DNA of 64,000 bases from Platycnemis pennipes (taxonomy: Eukaryota > Arthropoda > Insecta > Odonata > Platycnemididae). The notes under the pieces were generated by a model. It was given only the letters and a program-made list of their open reading frames with translations, made no database searches and was not told where the DNA came from. Made by a program: the position numbers and the translations under genes. Location: the NCBI GenBank assembly GCA_933228895.1, contig OW121856.1, positions 112,753,163-112,817,162 on the forward strand. Direction: 5' to 3'. This document shows positions 35,007-44,400 of this stretch, piece by piece; position 1 is the stretch's first letter, and each line of letters starts with the position of its first letter.

Positions 35007-35038
35007 GATGACTGACGATCGACGAGATATTATCTTAC

Positions 35039-35560
35039 TTAAGAGGGATGAGGTGGAGGAGGGGTGGGGGAACAGTCGTTGGAGCAAGGCTCAACTTCTG
35101 CTTTGAGGCGGTTATATTGCATCCATTGAGCGAGGGAATGAGCATCTCGGAGTGCGCACGTGCTGTTACGCAACTTATGGCATGGGTTCAGACAGGAAAA
35201 GGTGGGGAAGGAACATTTTTCAGGTGCTGGACAACGGAGTTCTTTCTTTAAGGAGATGAAGGTACGGTCTGTTAGGTCGGAGAGGAACTCACACTCGGCT
35301 TCGCTATATGCATACAGAGAGGTTGCTCCTTCAATGATGGCCTCCAAGGCGGGTAGAAGCTCCACATGAGAGATGAATCCATGATCGAAGGTGGTCTCCT
35401 CACAGTTTAGCGGGTCATGTAACCGCAGCTTTTTTCCACCAGCTATAAGCCTCCCATTCTTCTTAAAACTCCCCCAAAACAGACGATTTGAGTCAATATC
35501 CACTGCAGCCAGCTCTATCACCCCACCCTTAGAGAAACACACAGAAGTGACGATATGCAT
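35039..35560 (-). CDS. Polinton protein of 173 aa, unknown; likely fold-relative of the neighbour
   Basis: ATG at 35560, 18 nt after the protease stop. The N-terminus GGVIELAAVDIDSNRLFWGSFKK, the middle FDHGFISHVELLPALEAII and the segment LYAYSEAECEFLSDL fall in the same order as IVKELAI…WLFK, YHGL…YSELESIL and FSKGAKMSFLTSLL in the downstream neighbour. The C-terminal part has CPAPEKCSFPTFSCLNPCHKL and CALRDAHSLAQWM, a Cys/His-rich arrangement that could bind zinc. The end is proline-rich. I do not recognise a named family; a degenerate exonuclease-like fold is an inference. Confidence 0.65.
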   Translation of the reverse strand: MHIVTSVCFSKGGVIELAAVDIDSNRLFWGSFKKNGRLIAGGKKLRLHDPLNCEETTFDHGFISHVELLPALEAIIEGATSLYAYSEAECEFLSDLTDRTFISLKKELRCPAPEKCSFPTFSCLNPCHKLRNSTCALRDAHSLAQWMQYNRLKAEVEPCSNDCSPTPPPPHPS

Positions 35561-35578
35561 TCCGGAGAGTCTATCTCA

Positions 35579-36094
35579 TCAATGACGTTTCTCCCCCCGA
35601 AGCATGATATTTATTCTCGAGCAGCAATGCTGAGCCGCAGGATGACACCTCCTTTCACTCCTCAACTCGTTGAAGGTTAAGTGAAACAGCTTCAGAGCGC
35701 GGCAGTCGTTGAGGTGAGGGATGGTATGATGAAATTGTGTGAGGAATTTGTGTAGGGTGTATCCTAACGACTTACTAACTGCATAAAGACAACAGTATTC
35801 TCCGCAAATGTCAGAATGAAAACTTTGAATCTGAACCCGATTGTGAGTGCAAGCGAAAGGTTTCAAAAAATTTATAATATCCGGAACGAAAGGCACCAAT
35901 CCATATGAGTCAAAATACTCTGCTATACCATTGAGAATATATATCGCCACCCAATGAGACCCAGGTAAGTATGAAGGATCTAAGTTCACTACGTATATGC
36001 CATTTATAGGAGAGTGGGGTAATTTATCGGAAGCGTAGACTCCGCGGAATATTTTTAGCGGATTCAATAACCTATCAATCTGTACACTATCCAT
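35579..36094 (-). CDS. Adenain-like cysteine protease (Polinton maturation protease)
   Basis: A 171-residue protein of the adenovirus-protease (C5/ULP-like) group that in related viruses trims capsid precursors. From the chosen ATG at 36094, 7 nt after the capsid gene's stop, the catalytic elements are GSHWVAIY (His47), EYFDSYG (Asp62), Gln90 (oxyanion) and DICGEYCC (nucleophile Cys97). The Gln-to-Cys spacing of 7 equals that in adenain. The frame extends 14 codons further upstream, overlapping the capsid gene; the downstream ATG avoids this. A putative substrate motif is present in the pVI-like neighbour. Intact. Confidence 0.9.
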   Translation of the reverse strand: MDSVQIDRLLNPLKIFRGVYASDKLPHSPINGIYVVNLDPSYLPGSHWVAIYILNGIAEYFDSYGLVPFVPDIINFLKPFACTHNRVQIQSFHSDICGEYCCLYAVSKSLGYTLHKFLTQFHHTIPHLNDCRALKLFHLTFNELRSERRCHPAAQHCCSRINIMLRGEKRH

Positions 36095-36101
36095 TGCTAG
36101 A

Positions 36102-37388
36102 CTAATAATTTGTGATAATGTTCCTGTTTTTATCAATTTCTAGCGAGGCATCGTATTCTGCAAATACCAAGCACGTTACTGTGTTTGTCAATTCTTTCTC
36201 GAATTTCGCCTCTATTCGCACCACACCACGATCTCCGAGACTTACATAATCTTCGTTTCCCGAATCGTCAGGTGTAAGATCGAACACTAGCATGAAATAT
36301 CCATGTCCAAACATGTCGTACGTGATTTGATTACCCCTATCATAATGCTTTATTCCACTACCTGAAAATATGGTATCATATGCCCGCGCCCAATACTTTT
36401 TACTGCTGAAATTACATTCCAGTCCCTCGGAAGGAATCTGAACACCGTTTACAAAGAGTGAAAAAGTTTCCAGGGAATAGTGAGAGAGAGCAAATGGATT
36501 TTTCTCAACCCTACCAGCGTACGAGTCATTATCAACCATAGCAAATATTATAGTGTTGGGTATTCGACCAACAATCGCATTATCAATGCTCAGAGTTCTT
36601 CCACCGGAAGGAATCGTGAAAGATTTCATTTCCGTACGTTTGTAGTGATATCTAGCATTATTTTTTTCCAGCATGTTACTGTGTGCTACTAATATTGAAG
36701 GGTTGATGTCAAAATGTCGAACGTAAAGAGTCGCATCTAGTATTCTCATTACTCCTACCACTTCACCCATCAGATGAAATGTAGGGTTTGATATCATCAA
36801 CCTGATTCCTATATCGACTCGATCTAACAACAATTGTGACTGATTGAACACGTCCACATGTAATTTACCATATAGCTCAACTTCGGCACTGTTGTTGAAC
36901 CACGACTTTCGCTTTATGTAACCTGCATTGCTGTTATTAGTTTTATTAATATCATCCCCCGTATCCACTTCCCAACCTACGTTCCTCAAATGTGTTTTGC
37001 TAGCATCGACGCCATAATTTAACGCATTCTCAATATAGCTCCTGTAATGATAATTATCCTCCGAAGGAGTGACCAACGTCCCATTGAAATAAACGTTACA
37101 CTGTTCAAAGAGGGAGTGGAGAATATTGTTCACAACGCCAGGTTGATTAGCATCACTAGACGTAAAATCTGTCAAGTCCGCCTTACACACTTTCACTCTC
37201 AACCTGAGGAATATACTATTCAAATCCTTGTAGGCATCACCGGAATCTTTAATCACGAATTCAATCACCGATCTATTATCCAGCGATGATATAGGTTTAT
37301 AGGAAACTAGTCGCTTTGATAAAATGTTAGTCTGAATGGGTGGATTGGGTTGGAATAAGTCCAAGGAGGTTAGCATATGCTCAGCCAT
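36102..37388 (-). CDS. Major capsid protein (double jelly-roll, hexon-like)
   Basis: 428 residues, intact. Matches the family often annotated in animal genomes as F54H12.2-like, established as the Polinton major capsid protein by Krupovic and colleagues. Recognisable parts are the N-terminal ALQ-like region with LVSYKPISSLDNRSVIEFVI, FEQCNVYFNGTLVTPSEDNYHYRSYIE, RVDIGIRLMISN, and a C-terminal strand series ending EAKFEKELTNTVTCLVFAEYD. It would assemble the pseudo-hexagonal shell. The ATG is 4 nt after the pVI-like gene's stop, and the stop lies 7 nt before the protease start, consistent with a compact late cluster. Confidence 0.9.
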   Translation of the reverse strand: MAEHMLTSLDLFQPNPPIQTNILSKRLVSYKPISSLDNRSVIEFVIKDSGDAYKDLNSIFLRLRVKVCKADLTDFTSSDANQPGVVNNILHSLFEQCNVYFNGTLVTPSEDNYHYRSYIENALNYGVDASKTHLRNVGWEVDTGDDINKTNNSNAGYIKRKSWFNNSAEVELYGKLHVDVFNQSQLLLDRVDIGIRLMISNPTFHLMGEVVGVMRILDATLYVRHFDINPSILVAHSNMLEKNNARYHYKRTEMKSFTIPSGGRTLSIDNAIVGRIPNTIIFAMVDNDSYAGRVEKNPFALSHYSLETFSLFVNGVQIPSEGLECNFSSKKYWARAYDTIFSGSGIKHYDRGNQITYDMFGHGYFMLVFDLTPDDSGNEDYVSLGDRGVVRIEAKFEKELTNTVTCLVFAEYDASLEIDKNRNIITNY

Positions 37389-37391
37389 GAC

Positions 37392-37838
37392 TTAGTTGGA
37401 AAAAATATCACTATGCACGACCTTCTTCCCTCTTCGCCTTCTCTGCGAATGTCCTTTATTTTTCCTGACGCTAGTTTTTATTTTATTCAATCGTGGACGC
37501 TTAACCAGTCTCACCCCACCCCCACTCATGTTTTTTATTTTCTCCTCCGCTTTACGCTTCAAGTTCTGCCCCGCCTCGTTTAATCTTCCTCTCAATATCT
37601 CTTTAAAAGGCTTTGTTCCTAGATCGCTCAAGGCTGCCGCCCCGGCACTAACCGCCTCCTTACCAACCGTCTTCAACCCGCTGTAAAAAAGAGGTCTGGC
37701 AAAACGCCACAAGCCAGCAAGAAAATTTCCTATACCCCGCCCCTTTTGCACACGATACGATGCTCGATATATTGGTCCAATCTCCCCACCTGACTGCTTT
37801 AGGTAGTAAGCCAAATATCGATCCGCCACTGGAGCCAT
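37392..37838 (-). CDS. Adenovirus pVI/pX-like minor virion protein
   Basis: 148 residues from the ATG at 37838; an upstream TTG at 37850 is not preferred. Residues ~28-75 form a Gly/aromatic amphipathic region (YRVQKGRGIGNFLAGLW, then KTVGKEAVSAGAAAL) as in membrane-active adenoviral pVI-type proteins. The C-terminus is very basic (VKRPRLNKIKTSVRKNKG, RRRRGKK), suited to DNA or protease binding. MSGG followed by G at residues 104-108 fits the adenain consensus (M/I/L)XGG-X. It sits between the penton and major capsid genes. Assignment is by architecture, not by a database match. Confidence 0.7.
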   Translation of the reverse strand: MAPVADRYLAYYLKQSGGEIGPIYRASYRVQKGRGIGNFLAGLWRFARPLFYSGLKTVGKEAVSAGAAALSDLGTKPFKEILRGRLNEAGQNLKRKAEEKIKNMSGGGVRLVKRPRLNKIKTSVRKNKGHSQRRRRGKKVVHSDIFSN

Positions 37839-37867
37839 CTCGACGCTCAATGATCAATAAACTTATA

Positions 37868-38893
37868 TTACGCCTTTTTTATAAAATGCAATACGACGAT
37901 GGAAGATTGCTCACCACTACGAAATGGAATTGGATCTCCGAGTTTGTTTGTCAAAAGAATTTCAATGCTTTCAATGTTATTCTTTTCGACTGGGTGATAG
38001 AAAATGGGATTGAATGCCCAGTGTAAGTCTTGAGTGTTTAATATACGCAAGCATCGACTGAGCGAATCACCTACCAGTTGAGGTTTAATTATATCTGTGT
38101 AAACGTAAACGTTTTTGGAAGGAGACAAGATTTCTCTTTTCGTTCTACCGCTTCGCAATTTACGGTATTCAGATTTAATGTTCTTGAAATTCTTTACGAA
38201 ATCCTCCGCAAGTGTTGATGAAGATGAATCCCACTGATAGAAACGGAGAAGAATACTTGATAATATCAGAATATCATGTTTTATTTTAGCCTGCTGTTCA
38301 CCGTTGAAATCTTTAATCGATTTATCGAATAATTCCTTGAACGAATTATATGTTCCTGGCTTTAACGTATACTTAACATCATCCGTAATAATCTGCACGG
38401 AGTTTGGTGATAATCTCTCATTTATACCACTCTTTTTATCATTCACTGTCATTTTATCTGCGTATATCACTACATCATTCGCTATGTCAAGCCTTTTCTC
38501 TCCGCTAATCTCAAAAAATGATGGTTCGAAGGCAAAAGCTATGCTCTCGTACCTACCATTTGGAACGATGAAAAACGAACCATCCTTCAACTTTACTCTA
38601 ACAATATCTTTATCCTCAGGCCCACCGATTTCACCCCGGACCAAACCCTGCTCGTTCCGAGTCCTGTTGTCCTTGGTTGAAGAATAATTTGTGATTTCTC
38701 TCAAAACGCTCTGCTTATCGTTATCCTTTACTCCCTCGATTGGAGGAATAGAAATCTCGGCCAAACCCACCATCCATTCACCATTTACCAAATCGAGACG
38801 GTGCGATAATCTCGTACGGAAATGTGAGATCGTGTTGTGAGGAAAATATGTTTTTGAACTATCACTAGGCAACGTAATGTAAAACTCGTTCAT
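37868..38893 (-). CDS. Minor capsid (penton-like) protein
   Basis: 341 residues, intact. The N-terminus MNEFYITLPSDSS followed by FPHNTISHFRTRLSHRLDL and GEWMVGLAEISIPP is the hallmark start of the Polinton family predicted to form the single jelly-roll vertex protein. The ATG overlaps the integrase stop as ATGA. It is followed by the pVI-like gene 29 nt downstream. The structural role is known for the family by modelling; I see no catalytic motif. Confidence 0.8.
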   Translation of the reverse strand: MNEFYITLPSDSSKTYFPHNTISHFRTRLSHRLDLVNGEWMVGLAEISIPPIEGVKDNDKQSVLREITNYSSTKDNRTRNEQGLVRGEIGGPEDKDIVRVKLKDGSFFIVPNGRYESIAFAFEPSFFEISGEKRLDIANDVVIYADKMTVNDKKSGINERLSPNSVQIITDDVKYTLKPGTYNSFKELFDKSIKDFNGEQQAKIKHDILILSSILLRFYQWDSSSSTLAEDFVKNFKNIKSEYRKLRSGRTKREILSPSKNVYVYTDIIKPQLVGDSLSRCLRILNTQDLHWAFNPIFYHPVEKNNIESIEILLTNKLGDPIPFRSGEQSSIVVLHFIKKA

Positions 38894-40107
38894 ATTTTAC
38901 GTACCGAAGAAGCGGAGATCCAAGAATTAAATGATTTGGGGTATCCTTGCCACTTTACAAAATACTCTAAATCACCAGCCCGCCCCCTACGCTTTAAAAT
39001 TTTTTCAATCTTGTATTCCGTATCGGGGGAAAGGTTAACCCTCACTAACTCTTGCTCATAGAAACTACCCTTTATATCCTCACCGTTCAGATCTTTCAAC
39101 TTGTACGTTGGTATCTCCCTCGACCGATTCACACCCTCAACTTGAAATATTTCGTTGGTATAATTGGGCGTATATCCTTTCGCAAATGGGCGTCGCTCCT
39201 TACTGATTCTTACGTAATCACCCCCTTTAAATTTAACATTTTTGCTAATAAGAGGTTTCCTTGTGCGACTAGCGATTGAGAATGCATTTCTCTCATTCAC
39301 CTCAACAGGTTTAACTCCTAAGCTGGAATGTACGCTATTATTATAACTATTCACCAATTTGGATAATATATCCACGTAATTGTACGTTGAATATCTCGTA
39401 AAATACTTGTACATTTTTGATTTTAGAGTTCGATTGAAACGTTCAACGAGACTGGCCTTTATGTCTGGATTGTTTGTTGTGTAAAACTTTACACCACGTT
39501 TCGACAGGAAATTTTTAAATTTACTATTCACAAATTCACCACCCTTATCGCTTTGAATTTTTAGCGGTTTTCTTTCGCGAAAAATATTATTAAACGCCTC
39601 GACTACCTCCTCTGGGCTCTTTTTCCGTAAAGCTCTTGCCCACGCATACCTCGAAAATAAATCAATCACCGTCAAAATATAACAATGTCCTCTGTTGAAT
39701 TTTTTCAAACTTCGCATATCGTTCAGATCACATTGCCAGCATTCATCAATGTATGATACGATGTAACGATTTCTAGGGAATTTCTTCCTCATCGGTCTGT
39801 GGCGTGTGTATGCGTCTTGAGAATCTAACCACTCGCGTATTGTCTTTCTCGAAATTCCAGTCGCTCGATTTAATTTCTCGACAGTGGAAAAACCCGCAGA
39901 GTGTTCTGGATCACTGTAAACCTTCTCGATTATATCGTTATCCACTCGTCTCCGAATTTTTTCGGTTTCCTTGGTCGACTGCTTCGCCTTGGCGTTGCTC
40001 TTGGTGACTTTTCTTTTTCGCTTCGTTCTGACCTCTTTCTTTTTCTTCTCTTTAGCTGTTTCGATAGATTTCCCACCGCGTCTAGTCTTCCCTCTATACG
40101 TTCCCAT
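38890..40107 (-). CDS. Retroviral-type integrase with C-terminal chromodomain
   Basis: 405 residues. A Lys/Arg-rich N-terminus (1-55) is followed by a helix-turn-helix-like region (GFSTVEKLNRATGISRKTI). The rve catalytic core has Asp127 (WQCDL), Asp187 (IQSDKGGEF) and Glu222 (SLVERFNRTLK). An SH3-like part (KFKGGDYVRISKERRPFAKGY) comes next. Residues 363-402 form a chromodomain (EYKIEKIL, LEYFVKWQGYP, SFNSW). It would insert the linear element and may steer it to methylated histone tails. The start at 40107 lies inside the upstream coiled-coil gene, giving a 178-nt out-of-frame overlap; no better ATG exists before the catalytic core. Confidence 0.93.
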   Translation of the reverse strand: MGTYRGKTRRGGKSIETAKEKKKKEVRTKRKRKVTKSNAKAKQSTKETEKIRRRVDNDIIEKVYSDPEHSAGFSTVEKLNRATGISRKTIREWLDSQDAYTRHRPMRKKFPRNRYIVSYIDECWQCDLNDMRSLKKFNRGHCYILTVIDLFSRYAWARALRKKSPEEVVEAFNNIFRERKPLKIQSDKGGEFVNSKFKNFLSKRGVKFYTTNNPDIKASLVERFNRTLKSKMYKYFTRYSTYNYVDILSKLVNSYNNSVHSSLGVKPVEVNERNAFSIASRTRKPLISKNVKFKGGDYVRISKERRPFAKGYTPNYTNEIFQVEGVNRSREIPTYKLKDLNGEDIKGSFYEQELVRVNLSPDTEYKIEKILKRRGRAGDLEYFVKWQGYPKSFNSWISASSVRKI

Positions 40108-40439
40108 GTCTTATCCAAATCAGCATTCGCTCGTTTCACATCGGCAAGCGATTTCCTCAGTGCGTGGGTCTCCTCCTCCTCACTGTCCTGTGACCTTCTA
40201 TGTGACTGACTCTGACCCAAGGATTTCACTATTGGAATATGAATGGGCGATTTAATCTCGGAAACTGTGTTCAGATATTTATCTAGCACACGCTTGTACA
40301 TGTGCCATTTGTCTACGTCCTTCACACCTCTTTTCACCAAGACGGCTTTCATTTCAACATCTAATGCATTTAATCTCCTCTTCATTTGACCTCGCTCAAA
40401 AGCCTCAGGGTCGACTACGAGCATTTTACGCAAACTCAT
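39930..40439 (-). CDS. Coiled-coil, basic-tailed Polinton protein, unknown function
   Basis: 169 residues from an ATG overlapping the previous gene's stop region by 4 nt. The N-terminal half is helical and charged (FERGQMKRRLNALDVEMKAVL). A SQSQSHRRSQDSEEEE linker follows, then a heptad-like helix (LRKSLADVKRANADLDKTW), and a Lys/Arg/Ser-rich tail (KRRKRKRSERSEKEK). It could be a virion core or scaffold protein. The last 59 codons overlap the integrase N-terminus in a different frame, both frames reading basic. I do not recognise a named family. Confidence 0.7.
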   Translation of the reverse strand: MSLRKMLVVDPEAFERGQMKRRLNALDVEMKAVLVKRGVKDVDKWHMYKRVLDKYLNTVSEIKSPIHIPIVKSLGQSQSHRRSQDSEEEETHALRKSLADVKRANADLDKTWERIEGRLDAVGNLSKQLKRRKRKRSERSEKEKSPRATPRRSSRPRKPKKFGDEWITI

Positions 40440-40768
40440 TTTCCGCCAATGAGGCTACCAATGACACCACTCAATATGGATCCGAGTAGCATTGGCAGAA
40501 AGCCTCCTTTCTGTACGAGAAGCGCGCGCTTTTTTTTAATGCTAATACCACGCGAAGCCAAGTTTCTCAAAGTATATCGATGCTTGAATAGTTTTCGCTT
40601 TAGCCTATTATTTATCTTATGTCTACGTTCAAGCGTATTCAAACAACATTCGGAGATGGCATTAATCAACTCCGCATCCGATGCTTTTACTATAGCTGAT
40701 CGCAACTTTGGTTTGGCAGATTTTAGCACATGAAGTAAATGATTATTGTTCTCCAATCTTTTCATCAT
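40436..40768 (-). CDS. Small protein with hydrophobic Gly-rich tail (PX-like candidate)
   Basis: 110 residues starting MMKRLENNNHLLHVL. A basic helical body (RRHKINNRLKRKLFKHRYTLRNL) precedes KKKRALLVQKGGFLPMLL and a C-terminal IleLeuSerGly/IleGlySerLeu hydrophobic stretch ending IGGK. The layout (basic body, KGGF/LP, hydrophobic Gly tail) recalls the small basic core or membrane-active proteins of adenovirus-like elements. It overlaps the packaging ATPase stop by 26 nt. Function is inferred only. Confidence 0.65.
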   Translation of the reverse strand: MMKRLENNNHLLHVLKSAKPKLRSAIVKASDAELINAISECCLNTLERRHKINNRLKRKLFKHRYTLRNLASRGISIKKKRALLVQKGGFLPMLLGSILSGVIGSLIGGK

Positions 40769-41450
40769 GCACGGGCATGTAGATTACTGTGACCCTATCT
40801 TCAGGAAAGATTTTAGTACGGAATCTAAACCTTTCGTCCGTGTCCTGTCCGAGGTCTAGGACCAAATAGCCGAATGGTTCTTGCGTCACCTCTTTATATA
40901 CCCTTTCCAATTCCTGCGATTTTTCAGGATAGACCTGCCGAGCCAAGTGACCGAATTGTAGTCGATCTCTAGGATTTTTAAATGCTACTATATACTTGGA
41001 ATTTAGGGATATATTTCTCGCTTGCGGGCTCTGATAGAATATGTTTTGCGTGATTAAGAACACGGAAATGTTAAAATGATGGCTTCCTCTTGTGAACAAT
41101 TTGCATACGTCTTTACTGTACGCTCCCTCACTCATTAGATCATCTAGCACGTACAACGTTGGCACGCCTACGAATTCTTCGAAAGGGGGTATTTCGGTTC
41201 GAAATTGAATTGGTGTACTCGTACGTATTCTTGGTTCACTTCCGCGACTGCAGCACCACACAATCTGATGTATTGAACTATCGATCATGTAAGGTAAATT
41301 TTTCAAGAATTTCGTCACGAACGTCGTTTTTCCACACCCCGAAGGGCCTGCGCAGATGCAAGTGAAAGGATGTTTCCAGACCAATGTCATGATTGGTACT
41401 GATCCTATTATAGCGCCTAATGGGTGTTTATAAGTATCAAAAATCTTCAT
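40743..41450 (-). CDS. A32-like DNA-packaging ATPase (FtsK/HerA superfamily)
   Basis: 235 residues from the ATG at 41450; the frame is open 32 codons further upstream but that would overlap the polymerase gene by 110 nt. Walker A AGPSGCGKTT lies around residues 34-43 and Walker B TLYVLDDL at about 98-105. The sensor-like FLITQN is at about 131-136 and a conserved NPRDRLQFGHLARQVYP segment follows. In Polintons and related viruses it pumps genome DNA into the shell. It overlaps the polymerase stop by 14 nt, consistent with a polycistronic-looking cluster. Intact. Confidence 0.92.
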   Translation of the reverse strand: MKIFDTYKHPLGAIIGSVPIMTLVWKHPFTCICAGPSGCGKTTFVTKFLKNLPYMIDSSIHQIVWCCSRGSEPRIRTSTPIQFRTEIPPFEEFVGVPTLYVLDDLMSEGAYSKDVCKLFTRGSHHFNISVFLITQNIFYQSPQARNISLNSKYIVAFKNPRDRLQFGHLARQVYPEKSQELERVYKEVTQEPFGYLVLDLGQDTDERFRFRTKIFPEDRVTVIYMPVHDEKIGEQ

Positions 41451-44400
41451 TACCAAACGCCTCGCTATGCGTTCTCTTTCGCGGAATTTTGTAATGACCC
41501 CAAGCCATAGTATTAATCCCATCCTCGCAAATGTATCTTTTGTCATCGCTTGCGTTTAGCGTGACTTTGTTCATTTGTACCGTGTACAATTCATGCTTAT
41601 TACTTCGAATGACTGTCATCCTTCTGAATTCTGTGGAATTTTCATGCAGGCAACGAACGTAGTCGTTGAATTTTAGACATTTATCTTTGACAGATTTGGT
41701 TATACCCTTGGCTTTCTTTTTTTCCTTTCCACCCTCGACCTTGAAGGAATATAGTTTGCTTCTCAGACCTACGAAATGAGTCATAATTAAAGAATTACAT
41801 TCGTCTTTAAATTTCCCAATGACCCTTTTGTTCTTCTCAGAGTAGCAAGGGTGAGACTTTGGGTAATTTGATGTATCAAACGCATCCAGGTTGCTTAATA
41901 TGTCCTCAATAATGTCATTTGTGTAAATTTGGTAAATAAACGAATCGGTATCGCTGTAGGAAAGGGAGATGTTCTTACCGTATTTTGGCAACATTGTCTG
42001 ATAGTGAAAGTCATACATTAATGTCTTGCTGAGGTCTAAAACACAGAAACCTATGTATATCGGTTTGTTCATTTTGATAGTCGCCTTTCGCATGTGAACG
42101 GCCACCAGAGACTCGTTGAAAATCGTTCTGTCCAAAAATGTCGATTTATTGATTAACTTTTGTAATTTTTTTTCGTCAGTCACTAATTGCATATTAATTC
42201 TTTTTCGCACATTCTCCATCGTCTTGCCAAATACGGAATTATTCATGAGCTTGAAGAAGTCTTTTTGGAAGTCATTAGTGGCTAATTGCCTTCGATTAAT
42301 GTTCAAGTCAATATATGTCTTTAACCAAGGGGATTGACTAAATTCGATGATTCTATGTACCTTTTTCATAACAAGTCCAAGGGAAAGAGCCTGCTTGAGG
42401 TTGACATAGTGAATAACGTATTTAGTCCGACCCTCGAGCGTGGTAATTAACTTTTTATGTTTTCCACCGGGTGGGACTCGGTTTTCCGGACAAAGCGGGA
42501 AATCGGAATGACTATCGTGAAGAGACTGCGGATACTCGAGATCAACTTCCAAAATATATCCCTTTTCGTTTTCATTTGAAATTTTAGCGACCTCAAAATT
42601 TGAAATTTCCATAGGGGAGAGCCATCGAAAATTTGCATATGGGAGTGGCTGGGAGAGCGCCCAACCATAGAGATTATTCGCATCAAGATAGGTAATAAAG
42701 TTAGACTCAGCTTCGGGATCATAATTTTCCAAATATTTATTATTTGCCTCGCAATATCTTTTGCAGCATTGTGATATTCCCCCGCGAATACCTGCCTCAA
42801 ACATCAGGAGCATGTCGTAATCTGTTAAAAGTTCCAACTCAATTTCTGTATGCTTCAGCATAGCGTCAAAAGCTAACCCCGGAGCAGTGTAATACCACGC
42901 AGGGTCAAGCTTGTATGCATCAAAACAAACGTCTCTGAAATTCTCGAAGACGTCGGCTAAAAGTGTGACGTCACTTATAAGATAGACATCACTATAATCC
43001 CCCAATGTTTTGCATTCGAATGATGCCCAAACGTTGGAAGCGTGAGCGTAATCTTCCTCTGAAATATCGTCGCCTGTGAGTCGATTATGAAATTTTTCTC
43101 TATCCGGAAGTGAGGTTTCATCTAATCGTTCCAGTGAATCAGTGTAGTCGTATGGATAAACCCCCTTTCGTGTAACCAAATGTGTCATCTTGTTGAATGT
43201 TTGCTGGGTGTATTTAAAAGTCTTCAGATTTGAGACCAAGGACGCCAGAGAAGCAGACATGAACCGATACGTATCGATAAACCGAATGTTAAAATTGTCA
43301 TCGATAGACTTTGCGAATGTAATGTACTTTTCCTCAGAATTTGGTATTACGAATATTCTCCTCTCGTCATAATCTAACTCGCGGACAATGAAATGACCAT
43401 CGTATGATGAAAGATTGTGGATGAAGACTGGTAAGAAATTCGGCATTCTATACTGCATGTTACAAAACTGATGCGCTGCACCCCTAAATCGTCCTGTCAA
43501 GTGATCGTGATCTCTCACGCGATCCTCGTTAAGTTGTTTCCCGCAAATGTGACAATCCACTGTCTCCTGAAACACGCTCTCCTCTTCGGGAGTGAGGGGG
43601 TTCATGGGGACGGTATCTTTATACAAAGCACGTATTTTATCCGCCTCTTCTTTCATTCGCTCAATAAACACACGCGCTGCGTTCGGTCCTCGATATAACT
43701 GAGGCCTTTGACATCCGTCAGGTGTGATTACCATATAGCAGAAACTAAATGGTGTGTGTTTTTGTATCACGTTCGTGTAGGATGTATGTGAAGAGGGTTC
43801 ACAAGTGCTCACATTTTCGAGAAGGCATTCAAAGTCAACGTATATGACGTAATCTACTCGAAGGGAATAATTAACGTGAGTGAATTTTAAAATGCTATCA
43901 CTCTCGTCCGGCATTACAATTTTAGTTGGTGTTCCACTCCCTTTGCATAACTCCCGATGTTCTTCTAGTTTGGTCTCATCGTAGTAGTGCGTGAGGCAAC
44001 GTTTGCAAATGTGGATTCGGTGCTCATGTCTTGTAATTTGCGAGCGAATCAATCTATTAAAATTTTTGATCCAGCAAAAGTGTGAAGTTTCATCGTTTGT
44101 AACAAAAAGCAAATCTCTATGATCTTCTAGCTCTAGATCGACAACTTTCATCGGGTACACCTCATTTTTGTCTGTTAGACCAAAAATGTTTATCGAAATA
44201 TTGTTTGCTCGCTCAAATTTCGAAATATCTTTCAATTCTACAGGATATTCTATACAGTTCCAATTATAACCCATACGAAACGCTTGCGTATTATACTTGC
44301 AAACCTTTTGAGGATTATTATCAATATTCTTTGCCCAAACAGCGTACTTGAAGCAGTATATATCTTCATTTTGCACGTTGATTACAGCTTTGCTGTTTTT

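Noticed and set aside
41451..41546. Longer start for the packaging ATPase
   Set aside because: It would overlap the polymerase C-terminus by 110 nt; the ATG at 41450 fits the compact gene order better.
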